Of a stretch of DNA of 64,000 nt, positions 1 to 10,933 are shown in pieces. Origin of the DNA: Oreohelix idahoensis (lineage: Eukaryota; Mollusca; Gastropoda; Stylommatophora; Oreohelicidae); contig JAMPIV010014134.1 in NCBI GenBank assembly GCA_024509875.1, forward strand, positions 321,501 to 385,500. Direction: 5' to 3'. Under the pieces are notes generated by a model that was not told the DNA's origin, did not search any database, and saw nothing but the letters and a program-made list of their open reading frames with translations. A program made the translations under genes and the position numbers. Within the stretch, counting starts at the first letter, position 1. Each line of letters opens with the position of its first letter.

Positions 1-335
1 TTGTCAAGTCGAGGAAAGCTGTGTACATGTCACAGTGCTGTTCTTGGCATTTTTCTTGTAGCTGTCTTGCAGCGAACACCATATCGGTGGTTCCACGTTC
101 TTTCCGGAATCCACACTGACTTTCAGGTAGAAGAGCTTAGTCAAGATGAGCCGTAAGGCGATTCAGAAGGATTCTACAGAATATCATCCCTGCGATTGAT
201 AATAGAGGGATGCCTCGATGATTGTTACAGTCTTGGCGATTACCTTTACGTTTATACAGATGTATTATTGATGCATCTTTGAGACCGTGTGGGATGGTTT
301 CACTCTGCCACATTTGCTGGAAGACATAATAAACA
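1..335 (-). mobile_element. LINE-epsilon reverse transcriptase fragment, cut by window edge
   Basis: Read on the minus strand this encodes the fingers/palm part of a LINE reverse transcriptase. I can read ASIIHLYKRKGNRQDCNNHR, a GIPLLSIAG-type block, then ESQCGFRKERGTTDMVFAAR followed by the AFLDLT start of the first catalytic motif, which runs off the left edge. One in-frame stop precedes the ESQCGF block, so the copy is dead. The GFRKERGTTDM signature is known from non-LTR elements widespread in marine animals. The C-terminal half of what looks like the same family is at 50543-51665. The high-coordinate edge is approximate. Confidence 0.8.
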
Positions 336-1155
336 TGATAAATAACAACGGAAGTGGCAAGACCTTATATGGTTATGAAGTTTGATCAGATGAATCTGAA
401 AATGGCCTGTAAGAGGAATATCTTTTTATGTTATACAGTAATGTTCTATATGAGGGTTGGGGAAGCCCTTCAAAGTCAGGCACATTTTATCATTTTTTAT
501 TTTGCATTGGACATATTTAAATGGTTTGTGGATGTACAACTGCATATGAGGATGGTAACCTCATCGTGTAAAATGACTTGTCTCATTGTCAGGGAATCGG
601 TAAAAGATTTATTGCGAAAATATCTAAGTCTGATGCCTAGCGACACGCAACCAAATTTAGCTTGGCTCTTTGGTGCGGGAAAACACGTTGGGTGGAAATA
701 ATTCACATAGGCAACATCATTTGTCACATCTGACACGTAGACTTAGGCATATATCTCAGTAAATACTGCTTGGATTTGACTCAAAATTTAACACAGTAAA
801 TCAGCATGTGAGCAGAATCTATTAAATACTGTATTATATTGCTACAAAACGTTATTGCGGAGACATTATTATTCTGAGAGATCAAAACCAGACGCAGACA
901 AGCAGCTGGCGTATAGTTAATTGTCTAACAAGATGAAGAACTTTCAGAATACAGTCATAATTATGTACAATAAAGCAGAGAATGTGCTGAATCTAAGGAT
1001 AGTCGGAAGTACTACTTATCGTCAGTATGGCCATATGATGAGTTATTGCTGCATAAAACACAATGTTATTTTTGACATCACGGATAGAGAGGCGAAAGGT
1101 TTGTGACGTAGTAGTCATCTGGGAGGACCGTGAGATTTCATTATATTAAAAAGCA
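336..1155. other. No gene recognised
   Basis: AT-rich sequence between two LINE fragments. The open frames here are short and show no motif I recognise. It may hold the eroded upstream part of the RNase H LINE that becomes readable from about 1160. Confidence 0.5.
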
Positions 1156-1335
1156 CACAAACCAAAGCAGTTACGATTGTTACAGATTCACTATCATCAC
1201 TACACGCACTAGAACACCAAGGTAAATGCAGCCGGCCAGACATCAAGGAATAAATTATTTCAACCAATACATCATTAGGGAACAGAGGCTGCAGTGTGAG
1301 GCTAGTGTGGGTTCCAGCACACATAGGTATATCTG
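1156..1335 (+). pseudogene. LINE-iota RNase H domain, part 1 of 3 (split by element A)
   Basis: A decayed reading frame carries an RNase H core: TKAVTIVTDSLSSLHALEHQ holds the catalytic Asp in the TDS motif, and WVPAHIGIS is the next conserved block. The frame breaks exactly at the element A insertion and resumes at 10750 with GNEMADQTAK, the block that normally follows. One in-frame stop lies in between (after DIKE). RNase H domains of this kind occur in I-, Jockey- and R1-like LINEs. The 3' tail at about 20480 ends in TAA-like repeats, which favours the I group; that clade call is inference. Confidence 0.8.
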
Positions 1336-2796
1336 TGTTACCGTCATTTTCGACGGTGAAAAAAAAAACAACCTAATGTATGTTTGGTTTAATGTAATAA
1401 AAGAGAGATAAACGTTTATTATCTTTCGGTGACAAGTTTGACTGGTTATTATCTTCTCCTGTCTTATGTTGTCCTGTCTCAGACATGTCTTAGAGTTGAC
1501 ATGTCTTAATTCTATTTATAAGATCATATACTGTGTATTTTATCACCCGTTTGGTTGGAAACGCCTGGTCTGGGTTTGCCTCGATCTGGCCCATTCTCTT
1601 TGGGCATGCGCGGGGTCTTAGCGGCAAAAGCCGGGAGACCGATATTCAGAGAGTGCGTACCTGTGGCTTAGAACGGATGTCCCGATCCGTAGATTCCTCT
1701 CTGCCAAGTTTTCGATAGGGAGTGGAAATTCTGGGAATGGCCGTTTGGCATTCTTCCGTCCCTGAGTGTTTTCTTTATGCCAGTATTGGCTGTATTGTGT
1801 TACTTAAGAGTGTCAGGATTATTTAAAAAGGTAACTGAAAACGCTATTCGATCTTTTCGTCTCGTTTAGATCTTACAGGTACATTTATCGTTGATGGCGG
1901 CATAGTGAGCGAAGCTCACAAGAAGTTATTATACTGCACTCCAGTATGACTTCATATCTACAAGACTAGGTCTAGTTGACCTGTTAATCACATAAGCCTA
2001 GGAATCATCTTTATGGATCCGCAATGCAGGCGGAGTATGATTTGGCAGAAAATGTATATTTAATCTCAGGAGCCTGTGTAAACTGAGAGTGACCTGATTA
2101 TCGAGGCCCGCGACCTGCGGCCTGATTTCGTTGTCACCATATCTATTCTTCACCAGAATGAAGTATCTGGCATGTGAGGCCAGTCTGAAGTCTTTTTGCT
2201 AATTGTAGGACAATGGCATTGACTTTGTTTATATAGATGATATCGCCCGTACTACGCAATATATTTGCTAGGGCTTACCTGACGGGGCTCAGTCAGGGGT
2301 TAGAGCTATTGCATAAACTGTAAACACTGATAAAGACATTGTTACATGTCTAGGATCTGTGATGGTTGAAGCTGACCTTTGTAACTACACATATTATGTA
2401 CCCGATTGTATACTATAGGCTGTTTCGTTCATCATCATCGTATTATCGTACGTCACAAATAAATATTGTAAACGTCAGCAGCATTCCCTACTTCACTGAC
2501 TTCTACTTGTGGTTGTGTGAGTTAATGTGAAGACGTCCAAGAGCCTATACGGCCTTCGTGTTATCAGCACTGTTATCTACATACTTTCACCATCAACCAC
2601 ATTGTCATACAAGTATTACACGTCTGAATCTGCAGGAATGCTGACATTATGTATGTCAGGACAACATGACACGCTCTACGTACTACCATTCATAACTCAG
2701 AAAAACAGTACGTTACATCAATACATTTACACTGAGCAACCTTATACATCTCCAGTCTCCGTGCAATCCAACTTTACTGTCAAACAGACTTTTACA
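1336..2796 (+). repeat. 5' LTR of element A
   Basis: Starts TGTTACCG and ends CTTTTACA, so it has TG...CA ends. It pairs with 9239-10749. An AATAAA signal lies at 2458-2463 and a TATA-like TATTTATAAG near 1512. Bases 2039-2217 (179 bp) are absent from the 3' LTR. Without the indels both LTRs have a core of about 1.28 kb. Confidence 0.9.
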
Positions 2797-3517
2797 TCTG
2801 GTGGACCAGATTCGTGGGTTTTTTGTCAACAACACGGATTTTCTTGCCCACATCTGGATTTATACATCCGAAAGGCAAGATTGGCGTTTAGTTGTCAGCT
2901 ACACAGTAGGAAATAGGCCAACGTCTGCTGATCGACATATACAATCATGGATGATACAGAATCGCTACATGGACCACAGCTGTTGCAGAATTGCTACATG
3001 AACCACAGCTGCTACAATAGTGCTAGTTATTTTTTTTTTATTAGCTGTGACGAGATGTGTTAGTGTTGTTTTCGTTATTTTTTTCTCCGTACTTTAGTTT
3101 TTGATTCGTTTTGGTTTGTATTTGTCTGCCTTCTCTTTTCTATTGTTAATTTCTTTACCCCTTTTGTTTATACACTGTGTTGTCATTGTATTATTGTGAA
3201 TTTTTCGCAGTTATCATTGTGATTTTTCACAACATTTGATTTAGTTAAGCTGTACTTTCTTTTGACCTCTGCGAATGTTTTCATTTGTTTAGATGCTTGT
3301 CTTTGTTTAGTTAACGTGATATTGTTGATATACAGTCTTCATGTATACTTGATCATGTACGTTTATTTATATGATGCAAATTATATACTGAGCTGATTAC
3401 TGGTGACTTAACAAATAAGGTATTTGTACTTGGTCTTTATAAAAGACTCATCCCCACTGAGATTGGGATAACTTGTGTTGCTATTTCAGATATATTGACA
3501 GCACATTTGTAGACAGG
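2797..3517 (+). promoter_or_regulatory. Primer-binding site and 5' leader of element A
   Basis: Two bases after the LTR the sequence TGGTGGACCAGATTCGTG (from 2799) begins with the TGG expected of a tRNA 3'-end complement. Element B has TGGTAGGCCA at the same 2-base offset. I cannot name the tRNA. The leader continues to the gag ATG at 3518. A short direct repeat (GAATYGCTACATGRACCACA) occurs twice near 2958-3010. Confidence 0.65.
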
Positions 3518-5090
3518 ATGTCTACATTAGATTTCTTCATCCAGCAAGGGTTGGCCCTTGGAAAAACTGAGGAGAAATTGGAGGAATTTGCGCTTGCTCA
3601 ATATGCCAAAGCACAAAAGGCTGAAGATAAAAAGATTCAAGCACAGCTTGAAGCTGAAGAGAAAAAGATTCAAGCGCAGCTAGACAGAGAATATGAAGAG
3701 AAAAAGCATCAAAGAGAAGCTGAAGAAAGGAAGATTCAGCAAGACAGAGAAGCTGAAGAGAAAAAGATTCAAGCGCAGCTAGACAGAGAATATGAAGAGA
3801 AAAAGCATCAAAGAGAAGCCGAAGAAAGGAAGATTCAGCAAGACAGAGAATTTGAAGAGAAAAAACATCAAAGAGAACTTGAAGAGAAAAAAACATCAAA
3901 GAGAACTTGAAGAGAAAAAGCAACAAAGAGAACATGAAGAAAGACTCATGGCTTTGGAGATAGAGAAACTAAAAGTGACTAATATAGGGAGTTCTCAAGC
4001 GACTTCTTCGAGCACAAAAACTCATGATTATAAGTTCAAACTTCCTCATTTTAATCCTGCAAAAGATGACATAACGTTCTATCTAGATAGACTAGAACTT
4101 AATTGTGTAACATATAATGTAGATAAGGCACAATATGTTAGACAACTGTTGAATTCACTTACAGGTGAAGCATTAAATATTATAATGGAAATAGAAGAAC
4201 ATGATAGAACTAATTATGAAGTTGTCAGAGCAGCCTTATTGAAACGATATCAGCTTAAAGAAGATGATTACCGTCTTCGTTTTAAGACTATGTTACCAGA
4301 ATCTGGTGTAGAGTTCTCAGACTTTATAGGAAAGATACGCCTTACTTTCACTAGATGGATAGAGTTGTCTAAGACTGAACATACTTATGAGGCACTTATG
4401 GACTTGTTGCTTAGAGACAAAGTAATGTCGTCTGTTAATGAGTCTTTTCTTGCCTTTATACACGAACGTAAACCTAGGGACTTAAAAGAAATGGAACAAT
4501 ATTGTTGCCAATATGTCACTGCTCATCCACAACAAACAATGAGCAACAGTAAGATTAAAGAAGGTTTACCAGAGGCTTCTGCGACTCCATACAATTCTAA
4601 TTTCGGAGGTAAAATTAAAGGTACTCAGCGCAACTTCGATAAGAAAAGCGTAACTTTGGTCAGGATCAAAGTGATTCATGCCAAAGAGGCTCATCTTCTA
4701 GGAATTGGAGGCAATCTGATAGCCCTCATAATTATGCTTCCAACAAATTTGGTAACTTTAAAAGGGGTAGCCACAATAAAAACTATCCTCGCCATAATTC
4801 TTTAGGAAGACAGCAGTATCAATCTGATAGATATTGTCATCAAGGTGTAAATCACAAATCACAATTGTGAAAACTGCGGTTCAAACCAAAATAATAATAG
4901 CAATAGGGGTAATTGCCATAATTCCAAAGGAAATAGTAATCGAGGTAGATGGCAGCATAATAATAATAGATCATGTCATCATACTAACTGTGCTGAACAA
5001 GAGTCACAAGGAGTTAGTAATGAACAAAACAATAGTAAACCTAGTGCTAGTGCTAGTTCTTGTTCTGCCTTTGATTTTGGGAGAGCATCC
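3518..5090 (+). pseudogene. gag of element A (broken)
   Basis: Starts MSTLDFFIQQ, matching MLTLDHFIKN at the start of gag in element B, which fixes the ATG. A long charged coiled coil follows (EEKKIQAQLDREYEEKKHQR-type repeats, duplicated at DNA level). Then comes a capsid region with DDYRLRF, SDFIGKIRLTFTRW, LMDLLLRDKV and HERKPRDLKEME, resembling the SCAN fold, and an N/R/S-rich nucleocapsid-like tail with scattered Cys and His but no classic CCHC knuckle. An extra A in an A-run near 3890 shifts the frame, and further shifts fall near 4645 and 4860. The protein cannot be made as one chain. Its role was to form the particle core and package RNA. Confidence 0.85.
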
Positions 5091-5816
5091 CAATGCCCTC
5101 AGTGCACCACTTTATTTGAACCTACTACTACATCCACCTTGAGTTGCGGTCATCCTCTGCCCGCTCTTCCTGCCACAGCGGCACATGACGGGAGAGGATC
5201 TCTTATTCTACATAGGGGTCTAATGAATGGTGATCCAGTCTCAGTTCTCTTTGATTCTGGATGTACCACTATTGGGGTTAGACAATCTCTTGTAGATCCT
5301 TCATGTGCCACTGGAAGAGTAATCAAATGTGTAACATTTGGTGGCACAGTGGAAAAATACTCTACCGCTATCATTCGTATAGCTACTCCCTTCTTTACGG
5401 GAGAGGTCCAAGCGTGTCTGCTTCTGAATCCTATTGCGGATCTTATCGTCGGGCGTATACACGGCATTAAAGAGTGTACCCCGCAGCAGATTATTGCTTG
5501 GGAAGAAAATAACTTGGAAGCTTCTAATGCAGTTGTAATGAGAGCTCAGGCTCAGAATATGCCTGAAACTACATCGACCGAAGATGTTGAGGTACATGAT
5601 CAAGATGATCATGATGTCATTTCACGAGACTTTTTTATTAAAAGTCAACAGGAAGACATTTCGTTAAAAAAATTCTTCGTTCTGGCAAAAAAAGGTGACC
5701 CAAATAAGTACACAAATCACAAATCTTGGATCACTATGAAGAATGGCGTACTAGTGCGTATGGTACAACACTCTGACATGTCTATACATTCACAGATTCT
5801 TGTTCCGAAAAACATG
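5091..5816 (+). pseudogene. Cys/His motif and aspartic protease of element A
   Basis: The frame opens with C-x2-C-x13-C-x-H (5094-5153), spaced exactly as in element B. A retroviral-type aspartic protease follows: the active-site triad DSG lies in LFDSGCTTIG (Asp codon at 5253), and the second conserved block is PIADLIVGRIHG. In life it would cleave the Gag-Pol polyprotein. A linker rich in acidic residues follows. The frame ends at the stop at 5820-5822 because of a shift just before the integrase zinc finger; the integrase continues in the next frame. Confidence 0.85.
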
Positions 5817-5817
5817 A

Positions 5818-6994
5818 GTTAGAATACTGCAACATGCTCACGACTCCCAATGCGCTGGTCATATGGGATTTTCACGTACGAAGTCGAGAGTTCTTGCGGC
5901 TTTCTTTTGGCCATTCGTCAACAGAGACATACGTCTTTATTGCCGCTCGTGTAGAGTTTGTCAAGAAGTAAAGTCGAAAGGTCCTCGCCATGCAGCACCT
6001 ATCCAGGCTGCGGACATTCCTATCCGTCCATTTCAGAAAATGGCGATATATATCATTGGTCCTTTCAAAATAAAATCAGCCAGAGGACATCAATTTATTC
6101 TTACATGTGTTGACATGTGTACTCGATGGCCAGAGGCCATACCTCTAAAGAGCATCTCGACTGCCGATATTGCAGACGCTCTTTTGCTGATATTTACGCA
6201 GTTGGGATTCCCTAGGGAAATCTTGTCAGACCATGGCACCCAACTGATATCTGAGACTATGTCGCAAGTGATGTCTACTCTTAATATCAAGAGATCATTG
6301 AGTAGTATTTATCATCCTATGTCTAATGGACTAGTCGAACGTCTCAATAGAACTCTCAAAAATTTACTTGGGAAAATAACTGAGGATCATCCTCAAGATT
6401 GGGACAGAGTCTTACCCGCTGCTCTCTTTGCTTATAGAGAGGTTCCTAATGAACATACCGGGTTTTCTCCTTCCGAGCTCGTCTTTGGCGCGCGTCCGCG
6501 CGGCCCAATGTCCTTGCTTCACGATTTGATAGCTACCGATGATATTAGTGATGACACACAATCTTCTTATGAGTATGTCATTGCTCTCAGGCAGAAAATC
6601 ATTGAAGCTTGCAAATTAGCAACTTCCGCATCTGAATTTGCTAAAGCAAAGGCAAGACAGTTTGCAAATAAAAATAGATCCCTACGTCAACTTTGTCCTG
6701 GAGACAAAGCATTTGTATTACTTCCTACCAGGAAAAATAGACTTCTTATTGGTTGGAAAGGTTCTTTTGAGATTGTATCTAAAATTTCTGATGTCGACTA
6801 TGTCGTCGATATTGACGGAAAGCATAAAACTTTTCACATAAATATGCTTACAGAATTTTATGAACGTAAAGAGTACTTACAACCTATCTTTCAAGCGACG
6901 GACGACGCTACGGTCGCTCGTGGCCATTACTCATCGCTGTCTGTCATACAGGATGAGGAATCTTTCTCTGATGTTAATCTGCCTCTTCCGATGA
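5818..6994 (+). pseudogene. Integrase of element A, placed before RT; first catalytic Asp replaced by Tyr
   Basis: The N-terminal zinc-binding domain reads HAHDSQCAGHMG followed by CRSCRVC. The catalytic core has SDHG for the second Asp and NGLVERLNRT for the Glu. The position of the first Asp (AIDIIGP in element B) is AIYIIGP here, with TAT at 6049-6051, so the DDE triad is incomplete. The C-terminal module that reads WNGPYQV in B is WKGSFEI here. The frame is open to 7152, but homology to B leaves it near 6995, where RT begins in another frame. Confidence 0.88.
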
Positions 6995-8427
6995 TTCCAC
7001 TTCCTCTACGGAATCATGGAAGGATGTTGCAATTTCACCTAATTTATCAACTATGGAACAGTCACAAATCTCTTCCATGTTACAAGAATTTCAGGATGTT
7101 CTCACGGACATCCCTGAACACACTACAGTCATTGAACATGACATTGTATTGACTGATCATGACCATACTCCTATCAGGGTCAGGCCTTATCCTATTCCTA
7201 TCCACTTCCAAACTCAAGTCGAGAAAGAGTTGGATGAAATGATAAAGTTAGGAATAATTGAACCATCCAATTCGGTATACTCGTCGTCTATGGTTATTGT
7301 CCGAAAGAAAGACAATAACATACGCATTTGCGTCGATTACTGTAAACTAAATCAAGTAACGAAGTTCGATGCAGAACCTATGCCTCTGTTGGATGAGTTA
7401 CTTACTAGACTTTCCAATTCTCGTTTCTTTACAAAGCTGGACTTGTCTAAAGGATACTGGCAAGTTCCTTTAACCGAACGAGCCAAACCTTTCACTGCTT
7501 TCTCCACACCTAGGGGTCTGTTCCAATGGAACTTTATGCCTTTTGAATGCCCCAGATACATTTGTACGCATGATGCGTCGAATACTGGGATATCGGTCTG
7601 ATGTGATTGCATACTTAGACGATATCTGTCTTTTTAGCAAGTCTTGGGAAGATCACTATCTGGGATTAGATGAACTGTTGTCTACTCTACGTGAGCATAA
7701 TTTGACAGCTAAACCCTCTAAAGGCTATGTTGGGTTTAGTGAGATTTCTTTTCTTGGTCATCGTGTTGGTCATGGTCTCTTGAAAACAGAAGACCACAAC
7801 ACTTCTAAAATACTAAACATCACTATTCCTAGGACTAAAAAACAGATCCGTAGTCTCTTGGGCCTTATACAGTTCTATGGAAGATTCATTTCGAATCTTT
7901 CCTCTATTACGGCACCACTTTCAACCCTATTGAAGAATGGGTCTCCAAATATGGTGCGTTGGTCTCAAGAATGCCAATCTTCATTGGATAAGATTAAGTC
8001 GTTATTTTCGTCTCCTCCTATTTTAAGACTACCTACAGCCGATAGGACGTTTGTCCTTCGTAGTGACGCCTCAGCAATAGGGATTGGGGCGGCACTGATG
8101 CAAGAGTATTCTGAGACTCTGCATCCTGTAATGTATGTCTCGAGAAAACTGAATGCGGCAGAAAGGAATTATTCAGTTCTAGACCGTCAATTGCTAGTTA
8201 TGGTCTGAGCAATTCTTAAACTCCAAAGATTCCTTCTCGGCGCGCATTTCGTAGTAGAAACCGACCAAAAAGCTCTCACAGCTATGTAGAATAAGGATTT
8301 GAAGAGTTCGAGATCCACTCGATATGCTATTGCTCTTCAACCTTTTCATTTCACGGTACGAGCTATCCGTGGTTCGGATAATGTGATGGCAGACATATTG
8401 TCTCGATGCCCACATGAACCTACTTAG
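6995..8427 (+). pseudogene. Reverse transcriptase and RNase H of element A (broken)
   Basis: Ty3/gypsy-type RT. Visible blocks are LGIIEPSNS, VRKKDNNIRICVDY (first catalytic Asp), LDLSKGYWQVPL and the active site YLDD at 7612-7623. At about 7545 some 8 bases are missing compared with element B, removing the residues between MPFG and NAP and shifting the frame. RNase H follows with FVLRSDASAIGIGAAL, then TGA at 8206 where B has Trp, a TAG near 8288, and ends ...ADILSRCPHEPT at a stop at 8425-8427. Confidence 0.9.
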
Positions 8428-9238
8428 CTCTTTTGTCTACATCCACTGTTACATATCTAAAGTTATGATCTATTTTTACAAAACATGCTTCTATAACACT
8501 TGTTGTCACTTTGTTTAAACTCATGGTTATGTATTGATTACTCGCTTTCTCTGTTACCGTCTGCGGTAAAATAGAGGAAGGCTTTGTTTCATATGAAATA
8601 AAGGTCGAAAAAATTAATGCGGCCACATTTATAGTTTAGGTATATATTAAGTGACTATGGTACATTACAACATTCTAAGAAATGTACTATTTATATTGTT
8701 CTCAGCAAACCGGTGGGATATGTTGGAACGTTGTATATCTACGATGACTTCTATAGACGTCCTGATGTTCCTTGAGGATTTTGCTTACAAGACATCTCCG
8801 AAAGAGCATCGTCTTGGTCTTCTATGTCTTCGGATATTGTTGTTAATGTTGTTAATGATTGACCATTTGAATTTATGCTTATATATGCATTATACGTCGT
8901 GAGATTCGATGTTGGTGTAATCTCTTAATGGAAATTGTCATTCACATTTATACACATTGATATGAATTTTTGTTGTAACACTACCTGCACTTTTGAGTTG
9001 GTTGGTAACACCTCCCCGGATACTTACTTTGAGAAAATAGTTTCTCCTATCTAGTGAGATTTTTTCTTATCACCAGATGCTCTACCGTGCATCGATTGGA
9101 TCTGACATTATGATGTTATTATTTTGGTGATCCTTTCATCGGCGCATTACTCATGCGTTATGAGCTTAATGTACTTGGCTCATAGATGTATTTCAAAAAT
9201 AAAAAATGTGCCATTTTTTTCCCCGGGAGGTGTGGTAA
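8428..9238 (+). other. 3' noncoding region and polypurine tract of element A
   Basis: No env or other gene is recognised after pol. GGGAGGTGTGGTAA at 9225-9238 abuts the 3' LTR and is the likely plus-strand primer. Confidence 0.65.
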
Positions 9239-10749
9239 TGTTACCGTCATTTTCGACGGTGAAAAAAAAAACACCATTCTAATGTATGTTTGGTTTAATG
9301 TAATCAAAGAGAGATAAACGTTTATTATCTTTCGGTGACAAGTTTGACTGGTGATTATCTTCTCCTGTCTTATGTTGTCCTGTCTCAGACATGTCTTAGA
9401 GTTGACATGTCTTAATTCTATTTATAAGATCATATACTGTGTATTTTATCACCCGTTTGGTCGGAAACGCCTGGTCTGGGTTTGCCTCGATCTGGTCAAT
9501 GCTCTTTGGGCTTGCGCGGGGTCTTAGCGGCAAAAGCCGGGAGACCGATATTCAGAGAGTGCGTACGTGTGGCTTAGAACGGATGTCCTGATCCATAGAT
9601 TCCTCTCTGCCAAGTTTTCGATAGGGAGTGGAAATTCTGGGAATGGCCATTTGGCATTCTTCTGTTCCTGAGTGTTTTCTTTATGCCAGTATTGGCTGTA
9701 TTGTGTTACTTAAGAGTGTCAGGATTCTTTAAAAAGGTAACTGAAAACGCTATTCGATCTTTTCGTCTCGTTTAGATCTTACAGGTACATTTATCGCTGA
9801 TGGCGGCATAGTGAGCAAAGCTCACAAGAAGTTATTATACTGCACTCCAGTATGACTTCATATCTACAAGACTAGGTCTAGTTGACCTGTTAATCACATA
9901 AGCCTAGGAATCATCTTTATGGATCCACAATGCAGGCGGAGTATATTGACTTTGTTTATATAGATGATATCGCCCGTACTACGCAATATATTTGCTAGGG
10001 CTTACTTGACGGGGCTCAGTCAGGGGTTAGAGCTATTGCATAAACTGTAAACACTGATAAAGACATTGTTACATGTCTAGGATCTGTGATGGTTGAAGCT
10101 GACCTTTGTAACTACACATATTACGTACCCGATTGTATTGCAAACATTCCCTGCCCACACTGTCCAAGATCTTTCCAGGCCCGCATCGGGCTCTTCAGTC
10201 ACCTTCGTACCCATAGACTAACCTAACATATTCTTAAATAATTGGATGAACAGAGTGGTCTTCATCACCCGTGATGGACGAACAACCACCCGATTGTATA
10301 CTATAGACTGTTTCGTTCATCATCATCGTATTATCGTACGTCACAAATAAATATTGTAAACGTCAGCAGCATTCCCTACTTCACTGACTTCTACTTGTGG
10401 TTGTGTGAGTTAATGTGAAGACGTCCAAGAGCCTATACGGCCTTCGTGTTATCAGCACTGTTATCTACATACTTTCACCATCAACCACATTGTCATACAA
10501 GTATTACACGTCTGAATCTGCAGGAATGCTGACATTATGTGTGTGTCTACTAAACCCTGGCGATACCTCACGCTAGTGACCTAGATTCCTTGCTACTACT
10601 TGGTATGTTCAGGACAACATGACACGCTCTACGTACTACCATTCATAACGCAGAAAAACAGTACGTTACATCAATACATTTACACTGAGCAACCTTATAC
10701 ATCTCCAGTCTCCGTGCAATCCAATTTTACTGTCAAACAGACTTTTACA
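9239..10749 (+). repeat. 3' LTR of element A, with two insertions
   Basis: Same TG...CA ends as the 5' LTR. It lacks the 179 bp present at 2039-2217. It carries a 161-bp insertion at 10138-10298 flanked by an 11-bp duplication, and about 65 extra bases near 10540-10605. Point differences from the 5' LTR are few. Confidence 0.9.
10138..10298 (+). mobile_element. LINE 3'-end insertion inside the 3' LTR of A, with C2H2-like motif
   Basis: ACCCGATTGTA occurs at 10127-10137 and 10288-10298, while the 5' LTR has it once. That is an 11-bp target-site duplication around a short insert. The insert encodes CPHCPRSFQARIGLFSHLRT then H, a C-x2-C...H-x3-H motif like the one found at the C-terminus of several animal LINEs. 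It is probably a strongly 5'-truncated LINE. Which LINE family here it belongs to is not clear. Confidence 0.7.
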
Positions 10750-10933
10750 ATCTGGTAACGAGATGGCAGACCAGACTGCCAAACATGGAAGAATAAGTAA
10801 AAACAATATAAGAGCAGGACTTGGAAAATCTGAGATTAAGAGCCAAGTGAAGCTAACTATAAACGAGGAATGGAAGACAACATGGAAGGAAAGTAGTAAA
10901 GGCAGACATGCGTTCAAACTTTTGAAAGAGCAT
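10750..10933 (+). pseudogene. LINE-iota RNase H domain, part 2 of 3
   Basis: Continues the frame broken at 1335: GNEMADQTAK holds the late RNase H Asp, then GKSEIKSQVKLTINEEWKTT and KGRHAFKLLKE. It is interrupted again at 10934 by element B and resumes at 19836. The segment between the two LTR elements is 184 bp, counting one copy of each target duplication. Confidence 0.8.

Larger units (their letters stand above)
1331..10754 (+). mobile_element. LTR retrotransposon A, Gmr1-like (gag-PR-INT-RT-RNaseH), degenerate
   Basis: A complete but inactive LTR element. It has two LTRs (1336-2796, 9239-10749) and a perfect 5-bp target duplication ATCTG at 1331-1335 and 10750-10754. Inside are a primer-binding site two bases after the LTR, gag, protease, integrase, reverse transcriptase and RNase H in that order, and a purine-rich tract before the 3' LTR. 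Integrase precedes RT although both are Ty3/gypsy-like, which is the hallmark of Gmr1-type elements. There is no env-like gene. Coding sequence switches frame near 3890, 4645, 4860, 5815, 6995 and 7545, and stops interrupt RNase H. It inserted into the RNase H gene of a LINE. Confidence 0.92.

Noticed and set aside
3537..3935. Minus-strand 132-codon frame over gag of element A
   Set aside because: Mirror of the low-complexity coiled-coil coding strand; no domain.
8651..8902. env-like gene after pol in element A
   Set aside because: 83 codons, hydrophobic by composition, no signal peptide or fusion motif pattern, not present in B.
10138..10298. C2H2 zinc-finger gene
   Set aside because: Only one motif, inside a 161-bp insertion with an 11-bp duplication; a LINE tail.
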